Origin: JAAYDY01 sp964500225
Lineage (GTDB): Bacteria > Planctomycetota > Phycisphaerae > FEN-1346 > JAACEH01
Length of the DNA stretch: 64,000 nt
Direction of reading: 5' to 3'
Assembly (NCBI GenBank): GCA_964500225.1
Contig: CAZCOA010000003.1
Location: forward strand, 1-64,000
Part shown: piece after piece, positions 48,989-57,041 of the stretch
Layout of the letters: each line of letters opens with the position of its first letter
Position numbering within the stretch: the first letter of the stretch is position 1
Program-made: the position numbers and the translations under genes
The notes under the pieces: generated by a model
Told to the model about the DNA's origin: nothing
The model's input: only the letters and a program-made list of their open reading frames with translations
The model's database searches: none

Positions 48989-49834
48989 GTGACCCCGCTG
49001 AAAGACGCTCGCCCATCCGCCGAGTTGCCGCACATCATTGACGCTCATGCTCATGCCTTTCCCGACCGGATCGCCTCGGGCGCCGTCGCCAAGCTGACCG
49101 CCGGGGCACGCTGGATGCCCGTGCGCGCCGTGTTCGACGGCACCGTGGCGGGCCTGACGGCGGCCATGGACCGAGCCGGCATCGGCTGCGCGCTGCTGTG
49201 CTCCGTGGCCACGCGGCCCGAGCAGACGCCGAAAATCACCGACTGGTCCGCTGCCGTCGCGTCCGACCGCATTGTTCCATTCGCTTCGGTGCATCCCGAT
49301 TGCCCCGACCTCGACGCCCAGGTCGATCGCGTCGCGGCTGCCGGCTTGAAGGGCCTGAAGTTTCACCCACAATATATGAATTGTGCCCTGGACGACCCGC
49401 GTACGCTGCGCATCGCCCGCCGGGCGGCGGCCGCCGGCCTGGCCATGCAAGTCCACGCCGGATACGACCTGGCCTACGACCGCGACGACCTGGCCTCGCC
49501 AATCGCTGTGCGCCGCCTGCACGAGGCCGTGCCTGACCTGCGCTTGCTGGCCTGCCACCTCGGCGGCTGGCAGCGGTGGGACGAGGTGCTCCGCCACGTC
49601 GCCGGTCTGCCGATCTACCTGGAGACCAGCTACACCCTCGGCCAGTGCCCGCCGCGGATTCTTGAGGCGATCCTGTCGCGGCATCCCGCCGAGCGGCTCC
49701 TGTTCGGCACCGACACCCCCTGGGCCGATCCGGCCGAGCAACTGGCCCGGTTCCAGGCTCTGCCCCTGTCCGAGGCCGCCCAGCGTGCCGCCCTGTGGGG
49801 CAACCCCCGTCGTTTCGCCGGCCTTGACACCTAG
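48989..49834 (+). CDS. Amidohydrolase-2-family metal-dependent hydrolase
   Basis: The 281-residue TIM-barrel protein shows IIDAHAHAF (metal-binding HxH), GLKFHPQYMN, QVHAGYD, ACHLGGW and FGTDTPWADP (metal-binding Asp). Together these are the amidohydrolase-2 ligand set. Family members include decarboxylases and lactonases, so the substrate is open. GTG 48989 is preceded by AAGGAGAA. It stands just before the cobalamin riboswitch, whose own promoter begins 37 bp after the stop. Confidence 0.82.
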   Translation: MTPLKDARPSAELPHIIDAHAHAFPDRIASGAVAKLTAGARWMPVRAVFDGTVAGLTAAMDRAGIGCALLCSVATRPEQTPKITDWSAAVASDRIVPFASVHPDCPDLDAQVDRVAAAGLKGLKFHPQYMNCALDDPRTLRIARRAAAAGLAMQVHAGYDLAYDRDDLASPIAVRRLHEAVPDLRLLACHLGGWQRWDEVLRHVAGLPIYLETSYTLGQCPPRILEAILSRHPAERLLFGTDTPWADPAEQLARFQALPLSEAAQRAALWGNPRRFAGLDT

Positions 49835-49870
49835 GCGCCCCCGCTCCGGCTGCGCGTCTGTGGCTTGAGC

Positions 49871-49899
49871 TTGCACCGGTGCGGCCGCGGTGCTATACT
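49871..49899 (+). promoter_or_regulatory. Promoter of the cobalamin riboswitch transcript
   Basis: TTGCAC (49871-49876) and TATACT (49894-49899) are 17 bp apart. Transcription should begin near 49906, directly at the 5' edge of the aptamer. Confidence 0.7.
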
Positions 49900-49907
49900 G
49901 CACGCAC

Positions 49908-50066
49908 TCGGCCGCGTATCCGTGGCCGGGCGCAGGGAAGCCGGTGCAATTCCGGCGCGAGGCCGTCACTGTGAGCGGCGACGAAGGTCACTGACGCAGC
50001 CACTGGGCCGATGAGGCCTGGGAAGGCGTGACCGGAGGCCGACCCGCGAGCCAGGAACCTGCTGCC
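49908..50066 (+). ncRNA. Cobalamin riboswitch aptamer
   Basis: The conserved core elements appear in the right order: AGGGAA with CCGGTGCAATTCCGG (49934-49955), GCCGTCACTGTGAGC (49962-49976), GCCACTGGG (50000-50006 region), GGGAAGGCG (50020-50028) and GAGCCAGGAACCTGC (50048-50062). These are the hallmark B12-box and flanking motifs of the family. Adenosyl- or methylcobalamin binding normally turns off B12 uptake or synthesis genes. Here the next gene is a pseudopilin. Confidence 0.92.
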
Positions 50067-50070
50067 ATGA

Positions 50071-50201
50071 CCTTCACCGGAGTCTGCGAGCCTGGATGCG
50101 TGAAGGGGCGTATCTGCGATGGCCGACCGGCTGCCCGATGGTGTTCGGGTTGCCGAACGATGCCGTTCTCGCATGGCCCCCGTTTGCGCGACAGGCGGGG
50201 G
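50071..50201 (+). promoter_or_regulatory. Riboswitch expression platform with RBS-sequestering hairpin
   Basis: A first hairpin pairs CCTTCAC (50071-50077) with GTGAAGG (50100-50106). A second pairs CCCCCGTTTG (50177-50186) with CAGGCGGGGG (50192-50201), with loop CGCGA, followed by ATTTTCGTTT. The 3' arm of the second contains the GGGGG of the ribosome-binding site for TTG 50210. It can therefore act as an RBS-masking helix or as an intrinsic terminator. Which pairing B12 favours is inferred, not shown. Confidence 0.65.
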
Positions 50202-50209
50202 ATTTTCGT

Positions 50210-51031
50210 TTGGCCGGATCGACTGTTGCCTTTGGCGTGCCCGGCGGGTGGCCGTTTGTGCGGCGGCGGCGCGCCTTTACGATGCTCGAGCTTCTGATTG
50301 TCGTGGCGATCATCGGATTGCTGGCGGCCATTGTGTTGCCGGCGCTGGGGCAGGGGCGCTCCATGGCCCTGGACGTCCAGTGCCGCGCCAACCTGCGGGC
50401 CCTCGGCGCCGCCTGCATCGGCTATGGCATGGACCATCGCGGCATGTACCCGCCGCTGGCGTGGTGGCAGGAGCGGCCGCCACGGTATTTCTGGGGCGCC
50501 AACGGGAATCCGCCCGATTTCAGCCGCGGACTCCTGCGGCCGTATCTCGACGCCGACGCCGGCGACCTCGACGGTCTCTATGATTGCCCCGAGCAGCCCT
50601 GGGGATCCTATCAGCCGCAAGGCGCCGCCGGGGCCCCCACGACCACCTACGGCTACAATGGCTACTACCTGTCGCCGGCGGCCACCCCCGGCTGGGCCTC
50701 GTCCATCAAACACCGTCCGTGGCGCTCGCAACACACTATCCAGGACGCCGCCAAGGTCTTTATGCTTGCCGATACCCTGATGGTCTGGGGCGGACAAACC
50801 CCCACCAACAACTGTCTCCTTGACCCGCCGTGGGTCTTCTCTCGCGGGAGCTGGCGCGAAAACCCGAACACCACGTTGTGCTTCCGCCACATGGGCCGTG
50901 CCAACGTCTGCTTCGCCGACGGCCACGTCGAATCCGTCGAACCGACCGTGCTGCTGAACGAAGAATACGCTGTCGGCTACGTCGGCGACTCCAACGCGCC
51001 GCACTACGTGCCGGACTGGGAGAAATGGTAA
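50210..51031 (+). CDS. H-X9-DG pseudopilin under a cobalamin riboswitch
   Basis: The 273-residue protein has a basic leader and a prepilin peptidase site A22|FTMLELLIVVAIIGLLAAIV with Glu at +5. The periplasmic domain ends with an exact H-X9-DG motif (HMGRANVCFADG), the mark of a large planctomycete/verrucomicrobial pseudopilin-like family of unknown role. TTG 50210 is the preferred start: GGGGGA lies 7 bases upstream, inside the riboswitch hairpin. An ATG at 50096 would fall between the two expression-platform hairpins and add an unlikely leader. Control by a B12 riboswitch suggests a role in cobalamin capture or in a B12-sparing pathway. Confidence 0.82.
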   Translation: MAGSTVAFGVPGGWPFVRRRRAFTMLELLIVVAIIGLLAAIVLPALGQGRSMALDVQCRANLRALGAACIGYGMDHRGMYPPLAWWQERPPRYFWGANGNPPDFSRGLLRPYLDADAGDLDGLYDCPEQPWGSYQPQGAAGAPTTTYGYNGYYLSPAATPGWASSIKHRPWRSQHTIQDAAKVFMLADTLMVWGGQTPTNNCLLDPPWVFSRGSWRENPNTTLCFRHMGRANVCFADGHVESVEPTVLLNEEYAVGYVGDSNAPHYVPDWEKW

Positions 51032-51450
51032 GCTCCCACGGCGCCACCAAGCCCGGGATCGTGCCCACCCCGTCTGCCGGGGCCGCGGCGCGGCAGCTTG
51101 GGGGAGCAAACCAACAGTTTTTCCAGTATTTTTGGCTGCTTTCGTGCGAGCCTGGATTTCGTGGATAACCTGTGGAAAAGCCCGCAGAGGCTTAACCGGA
51201 AGCAAGCAAACCCAGTGCCGAATCCTGTCCGGTTTTTTTCCGGGTTGGCTGTGCGCGGGCTATAAGTGATTAATAATAATGGGATTGGGACGGCGTAAAA
51301 AACCGCTGGGCCCCTTGGTTTGCCGTGGTGGCCGCCTGGGCGGTTCCTCGCTCCGCCGCATGTCGCCGACGTCAAGCGATTGTGAATAACCTCTTGACTT
51401 CCCGGCGTCGCGTGACCCGGCCGGCGCGGCACAGCGCGGCAGCCAACTTG
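51032..51450. other. Intergenic region with DnaA-box-like sites, 419 bp
   Basis: CGTGGATAA (51160-51168), TGTGGAAAA (51171-51179) and TGTGAATAA (51381-51389) each differ by one base from the DnaA box TGTGGATAA. An A/T-rich stretch lies at 51261-51280. No gene is seen. Without dnaA or dnaN nearby this cannot be called an origin. Confidence 0.4.
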
Positions 51451-52470
51451 TCATCCCGGCAACATTTCCTTGTGGTGTTCCCGGTACCAGCGGATGGTTT
51501 TCCGCAGGCTTTCGCGCGGCGGTTCGACCGGGGCATACCCCAACACCGTGCGGGCCTTGGCGATGTTGAACGTCATGGGCGTGCTCAGGAACTTCATTTG
51601 GAACCGGTTCAGAATCGGCCGTTTGCCGCGGATCTTGCCTAGCCACTCCACCAGCGGCAACAGCGCCCGGGCCACCGCCACCGGCACGCAGGCCGTCGGC
51701 TTGCGGTAGCCCATCTCCTCGCAGATCATTTCGACCAGTTCGCGCCGTGTCAACGACTCGCCGTCGGTGACGAAAAACAGGTGCCCCTGGACGCCGTCCT
51801 TGGCGGCCGCCAGCAGCAGCGCCTGAACCAGATTCGCCACATAGACGAGCGTCAGCGGCTGATTGCCGTCGCCGATGTACTTGAACCGCCCCGATTTCAG
51901 CGCCTCGAACAGGCGCGGAAAGAACTGCTGATCCCGCGGTCCGTAAATATACGGCGGCTGGCAGACGACCACCGGTACGCCGTGCTCCCGGGCGTATTTC
52001 ATGGCCAACTCGGTGGACAGGATTTTCGTGTAGTTGTAATTGTCGCCCGTGTGGACCATCGGGGCGGTTTCGTCGAAGTGAATCTGCGGCCCCATGCCCA
52101 GGACCACCATGCTGCCGACCATGACGAACCGCCGCAGGCCGGGCAATCCGCGGCAGGCCTCCAGCAGGTTCCGCGTTCCCTCCACATTCACGCGGACCAT
52201 GGCCTCGCGCGAGGCCCAATCGTCCACCATTGCCGCACAGTGAAACACCAGCGACGCGTCGCCGATCAGTTCGCGCAGCCGGGCCGGCTCGTCGGTCACG
52301 TCGCCCACGATGCGCTGAACGCCGAGCCGCTCCAGCAACTCGGTCCGGCTGTTCGAGCGAACCAGGCACCGCACCTGCACGCCCTGGGCGGCCAGATGCT
52401 CCGTCAAGTGCGATCCGACCAGCCCCGTGGCCCCGGTGACGAATACGGTAGTCTTGTCGCCAGTGTTCAC
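51451..52470 (-). CDS. NAD-dependent epimerase/dehydratase (extended SDR)
   Basis: The 339-residue Rossmann-fold enzyme has the nucleotide motif GATGLVG, a DVTD loop and the catalytic YxxxK in YNYTK. The family element QPPYIYGPRD follows. Extended SDRs of the 3-beta-HSD/NAD(P)-epimerase type act on nucleotide sugars, steroids or polyprenoids; relatives sit in hopanoid clusters (HpnA), but no such cluster is here. GTG 52470 follows GGGGAG. The gene is on its own, upstream of the DnaA-box-like region. Confidence 0.82.
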   Translation of the reverse strand: MNTGDKTTVFVTGATGLVGSHLTEHLAAQGVQVRCLVRSNSRTELLERLGVQRIVGDVTDEPARLRELIGDASLVFHCAAMVDDWASREAMVRVNVEGTRNLLEACRGLPGLRRFVMVGSMVVLGMGPQIHFDETAPMVHTGDNYNYTKILSTELAMKYAREHGVPVVVCQPPYIYGPRDQQFFPRLFEALKSGRFKYIGDGNQPLTLVYVANLVQALLLAAAKDGVQGHLFFVTDGESLTRRELVEMICEEMGYRKPTACVPVAVARALLPLVEWLGKIRGKRPILNRFQMKFLSTPMTFNIAKARTVLGYAPVEPPRESLRKTIRWYREHHKEMLPG

Positions 52471-52599
52471 GTGCTGCTCCCCTGAGATCTGATGGGGCGC
52501 TGCCGCCTCTGGGGCACGCGCCGAGCCCGTCCCCGGCATTCTATGGGTCCGGTACGCCCGGTCAAGCGCAATGTGGCCGGGCGACTTGTCGCATTATCG

Positions 52600-52634
52600 T
52601 GCCTGACGGGGCAGGCGAGGCGCCCCGCCCTATG
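52600..52634 (+). repeat. Dispersed ACGGGG-loop hairpin, copy 3
   Basis: GCCTG, loop ACGGGG, CAGGC (52601-52616): a perfect 5-bp stem, followed by GCGCCCCGCCCTATGG. It is closely similar to copy 2 over about 30 bases. Confidence 0.6.
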
Positions 52635-52693
52635 GAGACCCGTGGTATGGCCCCGCGCCGGGCCACGCACGGTGCGGCACATGTGTTCGACGC

Positions 52694-55369
52694 TTACGCC
52701 TTGGCGTGCCGCGCGACCACCTCGGCGGCCCGAGCGATGGCGTCGGGGAGTTTTTCCGGTATTTTGCCGCCGGCCTGGGCCAGGTCGGGCCGTCCGCCCC
52801 CGCCGCCGCCGACCACCGCGGCCAGGTCCTTGATGATCGAGCCGGCCTTCAGCCCCTTGTCAACCAGATCCTTGGTCACGCCGACGACGAGGGTGGCCTT
52901 GTCGCCTTCGCGGCAACCGAAGACGAAGACGCCCGAACCGAGTTTCTTGCGGCCGAGGTCCACCGCCTCGCGCAGGGCCGTCGCGTCGCCGCCGGGAATC
53001 TCCGCCGCGACCAACGGCACGCCCCCCGCGTCCTGCACGTTGCCGAACAGGTCGGCCGTCTCGTTGCGGGCGGTGAGGCTGCGGGCCTTGTGCAGTTCCT
53101 GCTTCAGGGTTTTGACCTCGTTCTGAAGGGCCTCGACGCGCTGGATCGCCGACTCGGCGTTGTTGGCCTTCAGGCGGGTCATGAGCTGGTCCAGAAGCGA
53201 CTCTTCGCGGACGACATGCTCGGCGGCGCCGCGGCCGGTCAGGGCCGTGATGCGCCGCACGCCGGCCGCCACGGACCCCTCGCCGGCAATCTTGAAGAAA
53301 CAGACCTGGCTGCTGCGCTGCAGGTGCGTGCCCCCGCACAGCTCGCGCGAGAAGTCGCCCACGGAGACCATGCGGACTTCATTGCCGTATTTCTCGCCGA
53401 ACAGGGCCATGGCCCCGGCGCGGCGGGCCTCGTCGATGGTCGTCACCTGCGACTGGACGGGAGCATCCTCGAAGATGCGCTCGTTGACCAGGCGTTCCAC
53501 ACGGGCCAGTTCGTCGGCCGTCATGGCCGCCGTGTGCGTGAAATCGAACCGCAGTTGCTCCGGCGTCACCTCGCTGCCGGCCTGGTGAACGTGTTCGCCG
53601 AGCACCTTCCGCAGCGCCCACTGCAACATGTGCGTGGCGGTGTGGTTGCGGGCGATGTCCAGGCGTCGGGCGGCATCGACGCGAGCCGTGACGCAGATGT
53701 CGGGCCGCACCTGGCCGGTCACGACCTCGGCCGCATGCAGGTGGAACTCGTGGTCCTTGAACGTGTTGCCCACGCGCAGGTGCAGACCGTCGGGGCCAAT
53801 CAATTCGCCGGTGTCGCCCACCTGGCCGCCGCCTTCGGCATAGAACGGCGTGCGATCCAGCAGGACCGTCACGGTCTGACCGGCCTCGGCACGCTCCAGC
53901 AGTGACTGCGGGCCGACCAACGCGAGAATCCGGGCCTGGGTCTGAGTGGTCTCGTAGCCGACGAATTCGGTTGTCGTCGATAGTTGGCGCAGGGCCGTCA
54001 ACGTCTCCGGCGTCAGCGCGACGCCCTTGAAGATCATCGTTTCGTCGCTGATGTTGCTGCCGGCGCGGCTCTCCTGGCGGCGGGCCTCCATGGCCTTTTC
54101 GAACGCCTCGCGGTCGTAGGCCACGCCCTCGCCGGCCAACTGGTCGTCGATGAACTCCAGCGGCAGGCCGTGCGTGTCCACGAAGTAGAAGATGCGCTGG
54201 CCGTCGATGCGTTTGTCGCCGTCGGCGGCGCGGCGAAGCTCATCCTCGAACTCGCGGATGCCCTTGGAGTTGTCCAGGGCCTCGGCGAACCGCTGTTCCT
54301 CGCCCCGCAGGATGCTCGTGATCGTCTTGACGCGCTCGCGCAGGTCCGGGTACGTCGGCGCCATCTGCGCCACGACCGTTTCGACCAGCCTGTGCAGGAA
54401 CGGCTTGGCCACGCCGAGATGGCGGCCGTCGAGGGCCGCGCGGCGGATCAGGCGGCGTATCACGTACCCGCGGCCGTAGCGGTCCGGCAGGGCCCCGTCG
54501 GCCATTGCCATGGTCACGCACCGCACGTGGTCGGCGATGCGACGCAGACGCTGTCCCGTTTTGCCGGGGTCGCCGACGGTGTACGTCCGGCCGGTCAGCT
54601 TCGCCGCCGCCTGGACGATCGGCAGCATCAGGTCGATATCGTAACCCGTCGGCACGTCCTGCATCACGGCGGCCATGCGTTCGAGGCCCATGCCCGTGTC
54701 GATGTTCTTCTGGGGCAGGGGCACCAGTTTGCCGCCGTCGCGGCGGTCGAACTGCGTGAAGACGAGGTTCCAGATCTCGACGAAGCGACGGCTATCGCTG
54801 CTGGGCCCCTCGGGCGGGACGGGCGGGCCGGGCTTGCGGTCCACGTAGATCTCGCTGCACGGACCGCACACGCCGTTGGGCCCTAGGCTCGGCGCATCGG
54901 CCGGCCAGAAGTTGTCGTGCTCGCCGCAACGGTACACGCGGTCCGGCGCCAGGCCCACGTCCTTGGTCCAGACGTCGAACGCCTCGTCGTCGTCGTTGTA
55001 GATCGTGACGTACAGGCGGCCGGCGTCGAACTTCATCTCCTCGGTGAGAAACTCCCAGGCCCATCGGATGGCGTCGCGCTTGAAGTAGTCGCCGAACGAG
55101 AAGTTGCCGAGCATCTCGAAGAACGTGAAATGGAACGGCGTGACGCCCACGTTGTCGATGTCGCCCGTGCGGACGCACTTCTGGCAGGTCGTGGCCCGCG
55201 TGAAATCCGTCACATGGCCGAGGAACTCTTCCTTGAACTGATTCATCCCGGCCCCGGTGAACAGCAGCGTCGGATCGTTCGTCGGAACGAGGCCGTCGCT
55301 GGCGATGAGCTTGTGCCCGCGGCTGGCGAAAAAGTCCAGGTACCGTTGCCTGATATCGTCGGTCTTCAC
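52694..55369 (-). CDS. alaS: Alanyl-tRNA synthetase
   Basis: AlaRS attaches alanine to tRNA-Ala and edits mischarged Ser/Gly. The 891-residue protein has the class II catalytic domain (1-250, with FTGAGMNQFKEEFLG), the tRNA-recognition region, the editing domain with HNHTATHML and CGGTHLQRSSQV, and the C-Ala domain ending in a Gly-rich segment. The length is typical (about 875). GTG 55369 starts the conserved VKTDDIRQRYLDFF; the frame extends 33 codons further upstream without support. Confidence 0.95.
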   Translation of the reverse strand: MKTDDIRQRYLDFFASRGHKLIASDGLVPTNDPTLLFTGAGMNQFKEEFLGHVTDFTRATTCQKCVRTGDIDNVGVTPFHFTFFEMLGNFSFGDYFKRDAIRWAWEFLTEEMKFDAGRLYVTIYNDDDEAFDVWTKDVGLAPDRVYRCGEHDNFWPADAPSLGPNGVCGPCSEIYVDRKPGPPVPPEGPSSDSRRFVEIWNLVFTQFDRRDGGKLVPLPQKNIDTGMGLERMAAVMQDVPTGYDIDLMLPIVQAAAKLTGRTYTVGDPGKTGQRLRRIADHVRCVTMAMADGALPDRYGRGYVIRRLIRRAALDGRHLGVAKPFLHRLVETVVAQMAPTYPDLRERVKTITSILRGEEQRFAEALDNSKGIREFEDELRRAADGDKRIDGQRIFYFVDTHGLPLEFIDDQLAGEGVAYDREAFEKAMEARRQESRAGSNISDETMIFKGVALTPETLTALRQLSTTTEFVGYETTQTQARILALVGPQSLLERAEAGQTVTVLLDRTPFYAEGGGQVGDTGELIGPDGLHLRVGNTFKDHEFHLHAAEVVTGQVRPDICVTARVDAARRLDIARNHTATHMLQWALRKVLGEHVHQAGSEVTPEQLRFDFTHTAAMTADELARVERLVNERIFEDAPVQSQVTTIDEARRAGAMALFGEKYGNEVRMVSVGDFSRELCGGTHLQRSSQVCFFKIAGEGSVAAGVRRITALTGRGAAEHVVREESLLDQLMTRLKANNAESAIQRVEALQNEVKTLKQELHKARSLTARNETADLFGNVQDAGGVPLVAAEIPGGDATALREAVDLGRKKLGSGVFVFGCREGDKATLVVGVTKDLVDKGLKAGSIIKDLAAVVGGGGGGRPDLAQAGGKIPEKLPDAIARAAEVVARHAKA

Positions 55370-55495
55370 GTCAGTACGCCCTTTTCGGCTATCCGAAGTC
55401 CCATGTCCTGCCGCCGCAGTACCGCCCGGCGACGACGCCCGCCGACGGACGATCCACGGCAGACGCATGCTGCCTTACTGTACGAATAGTCCGCT

Positions 55496-55524
55496 TTTCT
55501 ACCATAAAGCCACCTTATCTGCAA
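55496..55524 (-). promoter_or_regulatory. alaS promoter
   Basis: TTGCAG (complement of 55519-55524) and TAGAAA (complement of 55496-55501) are 17 bp apart, about 125 bases before the GTG. Confidence 0.55.
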
Positions 55525-55703
55525 GCACCAGCGCGGGCCGGCCCGGGAGGCGCGGGCCGACCGGAGCTCCAGAAGATACTGGCGCCGGTGGCGGTCCTTG
55601 GCCGGAGAGGGCAGGGGAGACAGCCCGGCCTCCGGCCGTCGAGGTCCATCCTGGGGCCGTCCGCCTCTAAAGGGCGACAAGGCCGATTGTCAGGCGGCGT
55701 CGT

Positions 55704-55732
55704 TTGACCGCCGCGCCAAGGATGGGTATACT
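55704..55732 (+). promoter_or_regulatory. lepB promoter
   Basis: TTGACC (55704-55709) and TATACT (55727-55732) are 17 bp apart, 63 bases before the ATG. Confidence 0.7.
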
Positions 55733-55795
55733 CTGGTCCGCGGGCGGTTGGCGCCTGTGACGGGCGAGGCTGCCGCCGCGAGGGGGTCCCATTCG

Positions 55796-56419
55796 ATGGC
55801 ATCACTTCTTCAGCAGTACAAGGGGCGTCTAGCCCATTACGTCCGTGGCGGCGGGCTGGTCAAGGATATGCGATTCTTTACCGGCATGCTCATCGCCTAC
55901 CTGATTCTTCAGGCGACCGTCGTGGCCAACGTGGTGGTGCCGACCGGGTCGATGCTCGACACGATCCGCGAAGGCGAGCGCTTCCTGGTCTGGAAACTCG
56001 GTTACGGTCTCCAGAACCCGTTCAGCCCGCGGCACAAAATTGAGCGGCACGGTGAACCGCTGCTGAAGTGGCGCCAGATTGCGCGCGGCGACATCGTGAT
56101 GTTTGTGCCGCCCGAGCAGTCGGGCAAGGACGAAAAATACGTCAAGCGCATCATCGGCCTGCCGGGCGACACCGTCGAGGTGCGGCCGTTCGACGGCGTG
56201 TACGTGAACGGGCAACGGCTCGACGAACCGTACGTCCGCCATCCCGCCGCCCTCGCGTACGGCCCGGTGACGGTGCCGGCGGACCACGTGTTCGTGCTGG
56301 GCGACAACCGCAACAATAGCTACGACAGTCGATTCTGGGGATTCCTGCCGGCCGAGAGCGTCCAGGGCGTCGTGGCCCTGCGCTACTGGCCGCCTTGGCG
56401 TGCGGGGACGGTCCACTGA
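55796..56419 (+). CDS. lepB: Signal peptidase I
   Basis: Type I signal peptidase removes Sec and Tat signal peptides at the outer face of the membrane. The 207-residue protein has one membrane anchor (about 28-48), nucleophile Ser52 in VPTGSML, general-base Lys117 in KYVKRIIGLPGD, and the box VFVLGDNRNNSYDSRFWG. The short form with one anchor resembles Gram-positive and planctomycete enzymes; E. coli LepB has two. The ATG at 55796 follows GAGGGGG and lies after the promoter. Confidence 0.92.
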   Translation: MASLLQQYKGRLAHYVRGGGLVKDMRFFTGMLIAYLILQATVVANVVVPTGSMLDTIREGERFLVWKLGYGLQNPFSPRHKIERHGEPLLKWRQIARGDIVMFVPPEQSGKDEKYVKRIIGLPGDTVEVRPFDGVYVNGQRLDEPYVRHPAALAYGPVTVPADHVFVLGDNRNNSYDSRFWGFLPAESVQGVVALRYWPPWRAGTVH

Positions 56420-56444
56420 GCGAGCCGTCGCGCTGGGGCGACCC

Positions 56445-56879
56445 CTACGATCGGGCCGCCCGGGTGCGCGGCGGAGCGCCCAGGGCCGCCAGCTCGTGCG
56501 CCGTCAGGCGGCGGACCTTGCCGTCGGGCGTCACCGCCACAGCGACCTGCGTCGATTCGGCCACCAGCGTTCGCGGGCCGGGCTCGATCCGCCACAGGCG
56601 GCTCTCGAACACCACCTGCGCTCCGCGCGCCTCGGTCGCCCGCGTCGTCAGCTCCAGGATGTCGTCGTACCGCGCCGCCGACACGTATCGAACGTTCACG
56701 CTCCGGATCGACTGCGGCTCGCCCCGGTCTTCCTGCGTCGCGTGCGGCAAACCCACCGACCGCATCAACTCCACGCGGCCCATCTCGAAGTAGCTCAGGT
56801 ACCGGCTGTGATGGACCACGCCCATCTGGTCCACCTCGCCGTAACGAACCCGAAACTGAATCGTGTGTTCAACGCTCAT
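56445..56879 (-). CDS. YbgC-like acyl-CoA thioesterase (4HBT hotdog fold)
   Basis: The 144-residue hotdog-fold protein has the YbgC signature RYGEVDQMGVVHHSRYLSYF, with the catalytic Asp in EVDQMG, and FEMGRVELMRSVGL. YbgC-type enzymes hydrolyse short-chain or hydroxybenzoyl acyl-CoA esters and often sit with tol-pal genes, which are not seen here. It is convergent with lepB, 25 bp apart. Confidence 0.83.
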   Translation of the reverse strand: MSVEHTIQFRVRYGEVDQMGVVHHSRYLSYFEMGRVELMRSVGLPHATQEDRGEPQSIRSVNVRYVSAARYDDILELTTRATEARGAQVVFESRLWRIEPGPRTLVAESTQVAVAVTPDGKVRRLTAHELAALGAPPRTRAARS

Positions 56880-56953
56880 GGTCGCAGTATCCTACCATCG
56901 CACACCTGGCACGACAACCGTTGACTCGCCGCCGCATACCGAGTCGGGCGCGC

Positions 56954-56982
56954 TTGATTGGCGGCGGGAGTCGGGATAGGAT
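56954..56982 (+). promoter_or_regulatory. Promoter of the PHP hydrolase gene
   Basis: TTGATT (56954-56959) and TAGGAT (56977-56982) are 17 bp apart, 59 bases before the ATG. Confidence 0.5.
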
Positions 56983-57041
56983 AAGACGGTCGCCCGTGCG
57001 GCGGAAGCCGTCGGCGCTGGGGGAAGTCTTGGAGACGACTG

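Larger units (their letters stand above)
55370..55795. other. Divergent intergenic region, 426 bp
   Basis: It contains the alaS promoter (55496-55524, leftward) and the lepB promoter (55704-55732, rightward). I found no T-box, small gene or repeat in the rest. Confidence 0.5.
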
